From a bacterium EF100-94H03 bin56 (GTDB taxonomy: Bacteria; Pseudomonadota; Alphaproteobacteria; SP197), in the NCBI GenBank assembly GCA_002238685.1, contig MPMV01000005.1, positions 1-64,000 of the forward strand: a DNA stretch of 64,000 bases. The letters are read 5' to 3'. Within the stretch, counting starts at the first letter, position 1; the number at the start of each line of letters is the position of its first letter. The notes beneath the pieces were generated by a model. That model did not search any database and was not told the DNA's origin. It saw only the letters and a list, made by a program, of their open reading frames with translations. A program made the translations under genes and the position numbers. Below are positions 34,016 through 43,423 of the stretch, one piece after another.

Positions 34016-34342
34016 ATGAGTGACGACAATCGCCGGAACAGTGATGGCAGCGGGACCGGTGTCGCGACCCAGGTTCGGCAGAAAACGCGGAAGCCTTCCA
34101 TGTACAAGGTGTTTCTGCTCAATGACGACTACACGCCGATGGAGTTTGTCGTTCACGTGCTGGTCAGGTTCTTCCACAAGGGCCCCGAGGAGGCGGCCCG
34201 GATCATGCTTCACGTGCACCGTCACGGCGTCGGCCTGTGCGGTGTCTATCCCTTCGATGTGGCCGAGAGTAAGGTGACCCAGGTCATCGACTTTGCCCGG
34301 CACAACGAGCATCCCCTGCAGGCCACGCTCGAGAAGGAATGA
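34016..34342 (+). CDS. clpS: ATP-dependent Clp protease adaptor ClpS
   Basis: 108 residues. ClpS delivers proteins with N-terminal Leu, Phe, Tyr or Trp to ClpAP. The core is intact: [19 protein letters not shown], the ligand-binding region [18 protein letters not shown] and the C-terminal [11 protein letters not shown]. The N-terminal tail (MSDDNRRN onward) is flexible and polar, as needed for ClpA regulation. ATG at 34016. It precedes clpA by seven bases. Bpt at 60241 could create its substrates. Confidence 0.96.
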   Translation: MSDDNRRNSDGSGTGVATQVRQKTRKPSMYKVFLLNDDYTPMEFVVHVLVRFFHKGPEEAARIMLHVHRHGVGLCGVYPFDVAESKVTQVIDFARHNEHPLQATLEKE

Positions 34343-34349
34343 GCCCTCC

Positions 34350-36680
34350 ATGATCTCGCCCAACCTCGAACACACGCTGCGCAAGGCCCTGGAACACGCC
34401 AACATGCGATGCCACGAGTACGCCACGCTCGAACATCTGATGCTGGCGCTGACTGAGGATGAGGATGCGGTGGCCGTTCTCAGGGCCTGCAATGTCGACC
34501 TCGAGCGTATTCGCACGGAGGTCGAGGATTTCATCGATCACAATCTTGACTCGATCACCCTGGAAGAAGCCGTCGAGGCGAAGCCCACCCAAGGCTTCCA
34601 GAGGACCCTGCGCAGGGCCGTGGCCCACGTCCAGTCATCGGGTGCGAACGAGGTGACCGGTGCGAACATACTGGTGGCGATGTTCTCGGAACGCGAGAGT
34701 CATGTCGTATGGTTCCTGCAGAAGCAGGACATGACGCGACTCGATGCCGTAAGTTACATCAGCCATGGTGTTTCGAAGGTTCCGGGGCAGTCGGAACCCA
34801 GGGTCGTGCGCGGAACGCAGGAAGGCGAGGAGGAGGTCCGCCAGGGAGACGAGGCGCTCGAGGCCTACTGCGTCAATCTCAACGAGAAGGCGAAGTCCGG
34901 AAAGACCGACCCGCTGGTCGGGCGGCAACGGGAGGTGGAACGCACCATCCAGGTACTGTGCCGGCGCACCAAGAACAACCCTCTCCTTGTCGGTGATCCG
35001 GGTGTAGGCAAGACGGCGATCGCCGAAGGCCTTGCCCGGAGGATTACCGAGAATGACGTGCCCGAAGTGCTGGCGAAGTGCACGATCTGGGCCGTGGACA
35101 TGGGGGCGCTGCTCGCCGGAACACGCTACCGGGGCGATTTCGAGGAGAGGCTGAAGTCAGTCATTACCACGCTCGAAGCCGATCGCGATGCCATCGTCTT
35201 CATCGACGAGATCCATACGGTCATCGGCGCCGGCGCCGCTTCCGGGGGATCGCTGGACGCTTCCAACATGCTCAAACCCGCCCTGCAGAGCGGCACACTG
35301 CGGTGCATGGGCTCGACCACATACAAGGAGTTCCGTTCCGTTTTCGAGAAGGATCGCGCCCTGTCGCGCCGCTTCCAGAAAATCGATGTCGCGGAACCCT
35401 CCATCGGCGATGCGGTGAAGATTCTGCGTGGTCTCAAGCCCTACTACGAGGAGTTCCACGCCATCCGCTATACCCATGACGCCATCAGGACGGCAGTGGA
35501 ACTCTCCGACCGCTACATCCACGACCGCAAGTTGCCCGACAAGGCGATTGACGTGATGGACGAGGCGGGCGCGGCGCAGATGCTGGTGCCGAAGAACCGG
35601 CGTCGAAAGAGTATCGGTGTGGCCGATGTGGAAACGGTGATCGCACGCATGGCGCGCATTCCACCGAGGAAAGTGTCGCGGCGTGACAGGGCGTCCCTGA
35701 TTGAACTTCCGGTGCAGCTCAAGGGTGTGGTTTTCGGACAGGATCAGGCGATCGACGCGCTCACCGACGCCATCAAGCTCTCCCGGGCGGGCTTGCGGGA
35801 AACGGAGAAACCTGTCGGCAGCTACCTCTTCAGCGGACCGACGGGCGTCGGCAAGACCGAAGTGGCGCGGCGCCTTGCAGAGTTCTCGGGCATGGAACTC
35901 GTCCGTTTCGACATGTCCGAGTACATGGAACGGCACACGGTTTCGCGACTGATCGGTGCCCCGCCGGGGTATGTCGGGTTTGACCAGGGCGGACTGCTCA
36001 CCGATGCCGTGGACCAGAATCCCCACGTTGTCCTTCTGCTCGACGAAATCGAGAAGGCCCACCCCGATCTCTTCAACGTCCTCCTCCAGGTGATGGACTA
36101 CGGCAAGCTTACCGATCACAACGGCAAGAAGGTCGATTTCAGAAACGTCATCATCATCATGACGACGAATGTCGGGGCCAGCGAACTCGCCAGGTCGCCC
36201 ATGGGATTCGGCAGGGCGACGCGCCAGGGTGAAGACGCGGAGGCCATCGAGAAACTGTTCACGCCCGAGTTCCGGAACCGCCTTGACGCGACCGTCTCCT
36301 TCTCGGCGCTGTCGCGTGAGACTGTCGGACATGTCGTCGACAAGTTCATCGGCGAACTCGCCACGCAGCTCGCCGAGCGCAAGGTGTCGATTTCGCTGTC
36401 GCCGCAAGCCAGGGAGTGGCTCTGCCGGCATGGTTATGACGCGACCTACGGCGCCCGGCCCCTGGCGCGCGTGATCCAGGAGCATGTCAAGAAGCCGTTG
36501 GCCGACGAGCTTCTGTTTGGTGATCTCGTCGGCGGCGGGCATGTCACCGTGATCGTGAACGACAGCGACGCACTCGATTTCGAGTTGCAGGTGCGGAAAT
36601 TCCTCACGGAGTCCACCGGGAGCGATTGCGTGCCGACCAGGGCGACCGAAGACCAAAAGTCAGATGTGCCGGAAGGGTGA
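34350..36680 (+). CDS. clpA: ATP-dependent Clp protease ATP-binding subunit ClpA
   Basis: 776 residues. ClpA unfolds substrates and feeds them to ClpP. It has an N-terminal Clp_N repeat domain (EHTLRKALEHANMRCHEYAT), which is where ClpS docks. The first AAA+ domain has Walker A at about 215-222 (GDPGVGKTAIAEG) and Walker B IVFIDEIHTVIGAG. The second has Walker A at about 496-503 (GPTGVGKTEVARR). There is no long middle domain, which distinguishes it from ClpB. The ATG at 34350 lies seven bases after clpS. Its last 21 bases overlap the convergent FemAB-like gene. Confidence 0.97.
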   Translation: MISPNLEHTLRKALEHANMRCHEYATLEHLMLALTEDEDAVAVLRACNVDLERIRTEVEDFIDHNLDSITLEEAVEAKPTQGFQRTLRRAVAHVQSSGANEVTGANILVAMFSERESHVVWFLQKQDMTRLDAVSYISHGVSKVPGQSEPRVVRGTQEGEEEVRQGDEALEAYCVNLNEKAKSGKTDPLVGRQREVERTIQVLCRRTKNNPLLVGDPGVGKTAIAEGLARRITENDVPEVLAKCTIWAVDMGALLAGTRYRGDFEERLKSVITTLEADRDAIVFIDEIHTVIGAGAASGGSLDASNMLKPALQSGTLRCMGSTTYKEFRSVFEKDRALSRRFQKIDVAEPSIGDAVKILRGLKPYYEEFHAIRYTHDAIRTAVELSDRYIHDRKLPDKAIDVMDEAGAAQMLVPKNRRRKSIGVADVETVIARMARIPPRKVSRRDRASLIELPVQLKGVVFGQDQAIDALTDAIKLSRAGLRETEKPVGSYLFSGPTGVGKTEVARRLAEFSGMELVRFDMSEYMERHTVSRLIGAPPGYVGFDQGGLLTDAVDQNPHVVLLLDEIEKAHPDLFNVLLQVMDYGKLTDHNGKKVDFRNVIIIMTTNVGASELARSPMGFGRATRQGEDAEAIEKLFTPEFRNRLDATVSFSALSRETVGHVVDKFIGELATQLAERKVSISLSPQAREWLCRHGYDATYGARPLARVIQEHVKKPLADELLFGDLVGGGHVTVIVNDSDALDFELQVRKFLTESTGSDCVPTRATEDQKSDVPEG

Positions 36681-37841
36681 CAGTTCGCGTTCGATGTAGT
36701 CGGCCTGCTCTCCTACGTGCGCACCCTCCTCGGCAAAGAACCGGGACACGGCGTCGTGCATGCCACGGTTGGCAAACCAGTGGGACGAACGGGTGGTGAC
36801 CGGCATGTAACCGCGCTGGATCTTGTGGCCTCCCTGGGCACCGGCCTCGACACGTGCAAGTCCGTTGCAGATGGCATGCTCGATCGCCTGGTAGTAGCAG
36901 CATTCGAAGTGCAGCATCCGGTGATCCTCGATGCAGCCCCAGTAGCGGCCGAAGAGTGTTGTTGAGCCCCTGACGTTGAGGGCCCCGGCGATCCAGCGGT
37001 CGTCCCGCCGGCACATGATGAGGACGACGTTGTCGGGCATGCGCTGGCCGAGCTGTTCAAAGAAGGCGCGGCTAAGGTAGGGGATGCCCCACTTGCGGTT
37101 CCCGGTATCGCGATAGAAGCCGTAGAAGGCATCCCAGATCTCGTCGGTCAACGCCTTACCGGTCAATCGGTGGATGGAGATGTCGCTGGCCGCAATCTCG
37201 CGGCGCTCGCGCCGGATGGCCTTGCGCTTGCGCGACGACAGGCTGGCCAGAAATTCGTCGAACGACGCGTATCCCCTGTTTTCCCAGTGGAACTGGATAC
37301 CGGTCCGCTGAAGGAACCCGAGGCGGGAAACCACGCGGGATTCGTGCGATGTCAGAAAATTGATATGGGCCGACGAAACTCCGGCGTTCTTCGCCAGGCC
37401 GACAATGGCGGATGCCAGAGCACGCTGCCGTTCCTCGCATTCCGCGGCACCCCTTTCTCCGGTCAGCAGCCTCGGTCCGGTGACCGGGGTGAATGGCACC
37501 GCGACGAGGAGTTTGGGGTAATAGTGGCCGCCGGCTCGTTCGAAGGCGTCGGCAAGCCCCTGATCGAAGACATACTCGCCCATCGAGTGGCTCTTGAACC
37601 AGGCGGGAGCTGCACCGACGAGTTCTTGGCGGGAGTCCTCGAGAATGACATGGGCCGGGCCCCAACCCGCTTCGGGAGATGCGGATCCGCTGTCCTCGAG
37701 ACAGGCGAGAAAGTCATGGAGGACAAATGGATTGTCGGTGCCTGCAAGACGGTTCCACTGTTCCCGGCTGACGTCATGGATGCTGGTGATGCAGCGTGCG
37801 CTGTAGCGGTCCTGTCCTCCCGTGTCAGTTTCTGGAGCCAT
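36660..37841 (-). CDS. FemAB-like acyltransferase (DUF482/PF04339, GNAT fold)
   Basis: 393 residues. It opens ITSIHDVSREQWNRLAG and has FVLHDFLACLEDSGSA, SHSMGEYVFDQGLADAFER, YYPKLLVAVPFTPVTGPRLL and a C-terminal GRYWGCIEDHRMLHFECCYYQ followed by GGHKIQRGYMPVTTRSSHWF. These are the marks of the uncharacterised peptidoglycan-biosynthesis-like PF04339 family with a double GNAT fold. The actual acyl acceptor is unknown. It converges with clpA, overlapping its last 21 bases, and is divergent from the ABC exporter. Confidence 0.82.
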   Translation of the reverse strand: MAPETDTGGQDRYSARCITSIHDVSREQWNRLAGTDNPFVLHDFLACLEDSGSASPEAGWGPAHVILEDSRQELVGAAPAWFKSHSMGEYVFDQGLADAFERAGGHYYPKLLVAVPFTPVTGPRLLTGERGAAECEERQRALASAIVGLAKNAGVSSAHINFLTSHESRVVSRLGFLQRTGIQFHWENRGYASFDEFLASLSSRKRKAIRRERREIAASDISIHRLTGKALTDEIWDAFYGFYRDTGNRKWGIPYLSRAFFEQLGQRMPDNVVLIMCRRDDRWIAGALNVRGSTTLFGRYWGCIEDHRMLHFECCYYQAIEHAICNGLARVEAGAQGGHKIQRGYMPVTTRSSHWFANRGMHDAVSRFFAEEGAHVGEQADYIERELSPFRHI

Positions 37842-37971
37842 TCTGCCCTCGGTTGTGGCGGCCCGTTCGGCCGCTCAGGCGACGCATCGCCGCTGACAGC
37901 GGCCAGGCCAGTCGGATTGTCAGATGATGTATCGGCATAGTAAAGTGCCTGGCACGAGAGGTTCCGGTGAC

Positions 37972-39876
37972 ATGAGCGGATCACCGGGGGCCCGGTCGAT
38001 AGACGTTCAAGAAAACACGTACATGACTTCAGACAGGACCCGAACCGGGCGTCGCATCGATATCGAGTTCGACGGTCGATACAACATCGATGTTTCGCGG
38101 GTTGACGCCGGGGTGCTGTGGCGAATCACGGCCATGGCGTTCCGCAACCGCTGGCGCATGGCGCTCGGCATCGTTGCTGCGCTCACCGCAGGATTCTTCC
38201 AGTTGTTCGTCCCGCAGTTCCTCGGGCGTGCGGTGGACGAGGCCCAGGGTCTGCTGGGGACAGAGACCAGCCGTGAGCTCGCGGGCGAGGCGCTGCTGAC
38301 GACCGCCATGCTTCTGATCGCCACGAGCGTGCTGCGCGGTCTTTTCGCGATGGTGCAGAACTACCAGGGTGAATCGGTCGGCCAGATCATCGGCTATGAC
38401 CTGCGCATGGCCTACTACCGGCAACTGCAGATCCTGAGTCTGTCGTGGCACGACCGTGTCCACTCCGGTGAATTGATGACCAGGGGAATCCTCGACATAG
38501 AGGGTGTGCGTCTCTGGGTGGATACCGGGATCCTGCGCTGTGTGCTGTTGTCGACCCTGGTCGTTGGTGGCGCCATCCTGCTTGTCCGCATCGACCTGGT
38601 ATTGGGACTGCTGGCCCTCGGGTTCGTTCCCGTCATTGCCGTGATGGCTTCGGGCGCCCGTCTGAGATTGCGTGATGCCTGGCTTGCCCTGCAGGAGGAA
38701 CTGTCACAGCTCACCAAGGTCATGGAGGAAAATCTCGGTGGAATTCGCGTGGTTCGCGCCTTTGCCTCAGCGACCTATGAGCTGACGCGCTATGACACCA
38801 TTGCCGCACGCGCGCTTGCCCTGTCGCATCGCCGGATAGCCCTCTTCGTACGCTCCAGCACGCGCATGACATTCATTTTCCTCGCCGCCATGGGTCTCGT
38901 GCTGTGGGTTGGCGGAGAAAAGGCGATGGCCGGCGAGATCACGCTCGGCCAGCTCGCCGAATGCCTCGCGTTCATGGCCATCCTGCAGATGCCGGTGCGC
39001 CAGATAGGATGGATGATCAACTCTGTCGCCCGTGCCTCGAGCTGCGGCGGACGCCTCTTCAACGTGCTGGACCTCGAACCCAGCGTCGCCGATCAGCAGG
39101 GTGCCGGACCGCTCGAGGTGCGCGAGGGCCTCCTGAGGTTCGAGCAGGTCGACTTCGCCTACCCTGCCTCGACGCGTGACAAGCGCACATTGAGCAACAT
39201 CGATTTCGAAGTGGGCCCCGGCCGGACACTCGGTATCGTTGGCCCTCCCGGCAGCGGCAAGAGCACCATTGGGCAGCTGGTTGGCAGATACTACGACGTG
39301 ATGGCCGGACGCATCACCATCGATGGCGTTGACATTCGCTCGGTGACGCTCGCCAGTTTGCGTCGGCAGGTCAGCATCGTGCCGCAACAGCCGTTCCTGT
39401 TCACCGCAGGTATTGATCACAATGTGGCCTATGGCGACCCCTGGGCGGGGCGGGCGGCCATCGAGCATTCCGCTGCGACAGCCCAGCTCCACAACTACAT
39501 CAGGAAACTTCCTACCGGATACTCCACCCTTGTCGGCGAACGGGGCGTGTCTCTGTCCGGCGGCCAGCGCCAGCGCCTGTCGATTGCCCGCGGTGTCCTG
39601 CCGGACAGTGCCGTGATCGTGTTCGACGATTCAACGGCCGCAGTGGATGCGGCAACCGAACAACGCATCCACCATGCCCTGCATGACCTGACCCGAGAGC
39701 GGGCCGTCATCATCATCGCACACCGTCTGCGTTCTCTGCTCCACGCCGATGAGATCATTTTCCTGGAGGAAGGAAGGATCGTCGAGCGTGGGTGTCACGA
39801 GGAGCTGCTGACGCTCAATGGACGCTATCGCGCGCTCTGGGACCTGCAGGCCAGTGGCGGGGGGGCCCAATCGTGA
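37972..39876 (+). CDS. ABC exporter half-transporter with degenerate ATP site (subunit 1)
   Basis: About 634 residues: an N-terminal six-span transmembrane domain (VLWRITAMAFRNRWRMALG onward) and a C-terminal nucleotide-binding domain. Walker A is GPPGSGKSTIG, the Q-loop VPQQPFLF, the signature VSLSGGQRQRLSIARG and the H-loop IIIAHRL. The Walker B region reads AVIVFDDSTAAVD, with Asp in place of the catalytic Glu. This substitution is typical of one half of heterodimeric exporters such as TM287/288 or BmrCD. The next gene encodes the other half. ATG at 37972 is chosen; 38023 is possible. The exported substrate is unknown. Confidence 0.9.
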   Translation: MSGSPGARSIDVQENTYMTSDRTRTGRRIDIEFDGRYNIDVSRVDAGVLWRITAMAFRNRWRMALGIVAALTAGFFQLFVPQFLGRAVDEAQGLLGTETSRELAGEALLTTAMLLIATSVLRGLFAMVQNYQGESVGQIIGYDLRMAYYRQLQILSLSWHDRVHSGELMTRGILDIEGVRLWVDTGILRCVLLSTLVVGGAILLVRIDLVLGLLALGFVPVIAVMASGARLRLRDAWLALQEELSQLTKVMEENLGGIRVVRAFASATYELTRYDTIAARALALSHRRIALFVRSSTRMTFIFLAAMGLVLWVGGEKAMAGEITLGQLAECLAFMAILQMPVRQIGWMINSVARASSCGGRLFNVLDLEPSVADQQGAGPLEVREGLLRFEQVDFAYPASTRDKRTLSNIDFEVGPGRTLGIVGPPGSGKSTIGQLVGRYYDVMAGRITIDGVDIRSVTLASLRRQVSIVPQQPFLFTAGIDHNVAYGDPWAGRAAIEHSAATAQLHNYIRKLPTGYSTLVGERGVSLSGGQRQRLSIARGVLPDSAVIVFDDSTAAVDAATEQRIHHALHDLTRERAVIIIAHRLRSLLHADEIIFLEEGRIVERGCHEELLTLNGRYRALWDLQASGGGAQS

Positions 39877-41789
39877 ACCCGGGGCGCAAACCCCGCGTTG
39901 CCGGGGGGGCGGCCCCGGCGGTGGGGGGCGCGGCGGCGAGCCGCAAACCTGGTCTTGCCGTGGTCGGCGCCCAGGTGTCGCGCGACGAGGAACTCTTCGG
40001 CCGCGCCTTCGATCGCTGGGTGATTGCGCGTTTCCTGGCACACCTGGCACCATACCGGGCGCGGATTGCCCTCGCAGTGATCGCCGTTCTCTTCTTTGTT
40101 GCCACGCAGCTCATGGTGCCGCTCATCATACGTCGGGCGATCGACGATGCGCTGACGGCAGGTGACGGCACCCGCGTCATCCTTGTCGTCATCATGGGTG
40201 TGTTCTTCGGCGTCGTCGTCGTCAACTACGTATCGATGTTCCTTCTCGAGAGCGTTGTCGGGCGCATCGCCGGTCACCTGTTGTTCGACCTGCGCCGGGC
40301 CATGTATGCCCATCTGCAGGTTGTGTCCCTGGGGTTCATGGACCAGACGGAAGTTGGCCGGCTGATGTCGCGCCTGCAGGGAGACGTCTACGCCCTGCAG
40401 GAGTTTCTCGAGTCCTCGATCTTCGCCATCGGCGATCTGGTCCTCCTTGTGGGCATCATTTCGGTCCTCCTCGTTCTCGATGTCCGACTTGCCTCCCTGA
40501 CGCTCGCGGTCCTGCCGGTCCTGATTGTCGTGCGCATGGTCTGGCTTCCCATGGCCCGCCGGGCGTTCCTGCACGCCCGCGAGACCAGCAGCGCTGTCAA
40601 CGCGGCGTTGGCCGAAAACGTTCACGGCATCCGGGCGATTCAGGAACTCGGCCGTGAAGGTGTCAATCTCGACCTCTTCGAGGAGATGGCGGCCGACAAC
40701 CGCAACGCCCACCTCAGGGCATCACGTTTCGCCAACATCCTGATCCCCGTGGTCGACCTTCTGACCGGCTGTGCCATGGCGATCGTTGTCATCATCGGCG
40801 GGCGACTGGTGCTGGACAGCAGCCTCGAAATCGGCGTCATGGTTGCCTTCCTCTTCTACGTGCAGCGCTTCTTCGATCCCATTCGTTCGCTTTCCATCCA
40901 GTACAGCATCATGCAGCGTGCCATGGCGGCCGGACAGCGCATCTTCGAAGTCCTCGATGTGGACGTGGAGGTGCGCGACAGAAGGGACGCCATCGAACTC
41001 GACCGCAGCAACGGCGCCGTCGAATTCGCTGACGTCACCTTCGGATATGTCGAGGACCAGCCCGTTCTCAAGGATGTGAGTTTCCGGGTGAAGGACGGGG
41101 AAACCGTCGCCCTGGTCGGGCCGACCGGTTCGGGAAAGACCAGCGCCATGGCCCTGATCCACCGCTTTTACGATGTCTGGGAGGGTTCCGTCAGGGTTGG
41201 CGGTCACGATGTCCGGCATGTCACCCAGGAGTCTCTCGGCAGGCACGTGGCCATGGTTCTGCAGGACCCCTATCTCTTCACCGGGACGGTCTTCGAGAAC
41301 ATTCGCTACAACAGGATCGGCGCCAGCCGCCATGTGGTGGCCGAAGCGGCCCGTGCGGTCGGGGCCCACGACTTCATCATGAATCTGCCGAAGGGATACG
41401 AAACCCTGCTGGATCAGGGTGCGGCGACCCTGTCTCTCGGTGAACGCCAGCTGCTGAGCTTTGCCCGCGCCCTGGTGGCCGACGCGCCCATTCTCGTACT
41501 CGACGAGGCAACGGCCAACGTCGACAGTTACACGGAACTGAAAATCCAGCAGGCCCTTGCCCGCCTCCTCGAGGGGCGCACGGCCCTGGTGATAGCTCAC
41601 CGCCTGACCACAATCAGGGGAGCGGACCGCATTATCGTGCTGCAGGACGGCTGCATCATCGAGGAGGGGCCCCACGGTGATCTCATGGCCTCCGGCGGTC
41701 TCTACAGCATGCTCTATCGCATGAACTACGCCAGCTTTGACGACATCGGCGATACCGGCGATCTGATATCGACGGTCGAGGGTACCTGA
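39873..41789 (+). CDS. ABC exporter half-transporter with intact catalytic glutamate (subunit 2)
   Basis: 638 residues with a six-span membrane domain and an ATPase domain. A Pro/Ala/Gly-rich N-terminal tail of about 35 residues precedes the first helix. Walker A is GPTGSGKTSAM, Walker B ILVLDEATANVD with the catalytic Glu, and H-loop VIAHRL. The signature reads TLSLGERQLLSFARA rather than LSGGQ, the altered form expected in the partner of a degenerate Walker B. Start GTG at 39873 overlaps the stop of the first subunit (GTGA), so the two are coupled and probably form one heterodimer. Confidence 0.92.
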   Translation: MNPGRKPRVAGGAAPAVGGAAASRKPGLAVVGAQVSRDEELFGRAFDRWVIARFLAHLAPYRARIALAVIAVLFFVATQLMVPLIIRRAIDDALTAGDGTRVILVVIMGVFFGVVVVNYVSMFLLESVVGRIAGHLLFDLRRAMYAHLQVVSLGFMDQTEVGRLMSRLQGDVYALQEFLESSIFAIGDLVLLVGIISVLLVLDVRLASLTLAVLPVLIVVRMVWLPMARRAFLHARETSSAVNAALAENVHGIRAIQELGREGVNLDLFEEMAADNRNAHLRASRFANILIPVVDLLTGCAMAIVVIIGGRLVLDSSLEIGVMVAFLFYVQRFFDPIRSLSIQYSIMQRAMAAGQRIFEVLDVDVEVRDRRDAIELDRSNGAVEFADVTFGYVEDQPVLKDVSFRVKDGETVALVGPTGSGKTSAMALIHRFYDVWEGSVRVGGHDVRHVTQESLGRHVAMVLQDPYLFTGTVFENIRYNRIGASRHVVAEAARAVGAHDFIMNLPKGYETLLDQGAATLSLGERQLLSFARALVADAPILVLDEATANVDSYTELKIQQALARLLEGRTALVIAHRLTTIRGADRIIVLQDGCIIEEGPHGDLMASGGLYSMLYRMNYASFDDIGDTGDLISTVEGT

Positions 41790-41796
41790 ATCCGGC

Positions 41797-43419
41797 TCAA
41801 CTTCCGGCGGATAGGTCCCGGATGTCGGTGACGACATGGATGAGGGCAGGGCCGTCGAGGCCAAGGGCCTCATCGAAGGCCGTCGCAAACTCCTCGGTGC
41901 GCCGGACACGCCAGGAAGGCGCCCCATAGGCCGTGCCAATGGCCCGGAAATCCGGGCTCTCGAGAGCCACGGCGATGGTGTTCTCCGGTCCGGCATAGCG
42001 TTGCTGGTGCATCAGGATGGTGCCGTAGTGTCCGTTGTCGCAGACGATGGCAATGACCCTGAGGGCATTCTCCACGGCGATGGTGAGTTCCTGGCCGGTC
42101 ATCATGAAACCGCCATCACCGGCGAAGGCGACAACCCGGGCGCCAGGCCGGGCGAGCGCCGCACCGAGGGCGGCCGGAACACCATAGCCCATGGCGCCCG
42201 ACATGGGTCCTGCCTGGCTTGCCGGCAGCCGGTAGCGGAAGTGGCGCTGCACCCAGGTCGAGAAGTTGCCGGCATCGTTCGTGACGACGTGATCCTCCGA
42301 TGCAAGCCGCCGGTTCACGTGGCGGACGATTGCGGTCATGTCGACGAGTCCCCTGGCCGCCGGCGCTTCCTTCTGGAATCGCGTCCACGCGTCTTTCAGA
42401 ACGGCCCGCCATGCGAGCCTGGCAGGCGTTGGTGCGGCAAGGCGGCTGGCGATGGCATCGAGAGCCGGCCCGACATCCGAAACCAGGCCAAGCCGGGGAC
42501 GAAGGGCGGCGACTGTGGCAGCGTCGGGGTGGATGACGACGAGCGGTTTCGATCCATCTGTGAAGAGGAAGTCGGCGGAACTGATGGCATCAAACCTGGC
42601 GCCGGCGACCACCACGAGATCCGCCTCGTCCCAGGCCACGTCGAGGTAGGCTGCACGGCCGGTGGCAAACGATCCTGCATAGGCCTCATGATCGTTCGAA
42701 AGACAGTCCTGGCAGCGAAATGCCGATGCCACCGCAGCGCCGGAGCGTCGCGCAAGGTGGTCGAGCTGGGTGTGGGCCGCTTCATGGCGCACCATCTCGC
42801 CCGCCAGAACGAGCACGCGGTCGGCTCCTTCGATCATCGATGCGGCGCGCTCGAGTTCATCCGCTGATGCCCTGGTAGAGAATCCGGCAACCGGTCCCGG
42901 AATGACGGGGGTCCCGGCGTCGCCAAGAGTGATGTCTTCGGGAAGAACCACGACCACCGGGCCCGGTCTGCCTGTGGTGGCGATCGAAAGGGCGCGAGCC
43001 GTGGCGTCCGCCACGTCCGAAGCGCTGGCAGGTTCGATCACCGCCTTGGCAACGGTGCCGTAGAAGGCGGCGTAGTCGATTTCCTGGAACGCCTCGCGGC
43101 CGATTTCGTGAGAAGGCACCTGGCCGACAAGGAGAACCAACGGGACACTGTCCTGGGCAGCCGTGTGAATGCCGATGGCGGCATTGGCCGCGCCCGGTCC
43201 GCGGCTTACCAGGACAATGCCGGGACATGCCGAAATCTTGGCATAGCCGTTGGCGGCGAAGGCCGCTCCCGATTCGTGTCGGTGAGTGATCAGGCGGATG
43301 GCGTTGCCGTGGCGGCGCAACGCCTCGAGAACCGCGAGATAGCTTTCTCCGGGGACGCAGAATGCCGTTGTGACACCGTGTTCAAGAAGGGTGGCGACAA
43401 GCGCCTCGCCGCCATTCAT
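41797..43419 (-). CDS. Thiamine-pyrophosphate enzyme (acetolactate-synthase-like large subunit)
   Basis: 540 residues with the three TPP-enzyme domains. The catalytic Glu is in THRHESGAAFAANGYAK, and GPGAANAAIGIHTA and the central NAD-like fold (VLVLAGEMVRHEAAHTQL) follow. The TPP/Mg motif is FAGDGGFMMTGQELTIAVEN with its terminal CDN. Substrates could be pyruvate or another 2-oxo acid; no acetolactate synthase small subunit is adjacent. The ATG at 43419 gives MNGGEALVATLLEHG and lies four bases after the upstream RidA gene, so the two are an operon. Confidence 0.87.
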   Translation of the reverse strand: MNGGEALVATLLEHGVTTAFCVPGESYLAVLEALRRHGNAIRLITHRHESGAAFAANGYAKISACPGIVLVSRGPGAANAAIGIHTAAQDSVPLVLLVGQVPSHEIGREAFQEIDYAAFYGTVAKAVIEPASASDVADATARALSIATTGRPGPVVVVLPEDITLGDAGTPVIPGPVAGFSTRASADELERAASMIEGADRVLVLAGEMVRHEAAHTQLDHLARRSGAAVASAFRCQDCLSNDHEAYAGSFATGRAAYLDVAWDEADLVVVAGARFDAISSADFLFTDGSKPLVVIHPDAATVAALRPRLGLVSDVGPALDAIASRLAAPTPARLAWRAVLKDAWTRFQKEAPAARGLVDMTAIVRHVNRRLASEDHVVTNDAGNFSTWVQRHFRYRLPASQAGPMSGAMGYGVPAALGAALARPGARVVAFAGDGGFMMTGQELTIAVENALRVIAIVCDNGHYGTILMHQQRYAGPENTIAVALESPDFRAIGTAYGAPSWRVRRTEEFATAFDEALGLDGPALIHVVTDIRDLSAGS

Positions 43420-43423
43420 CGGA

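Noticed and set aside
35157-36656. A 499-codon minus-strand open frame inside clpA
   Set aside because: It is antisense to a well-conserved gene and has no recognisable motif.
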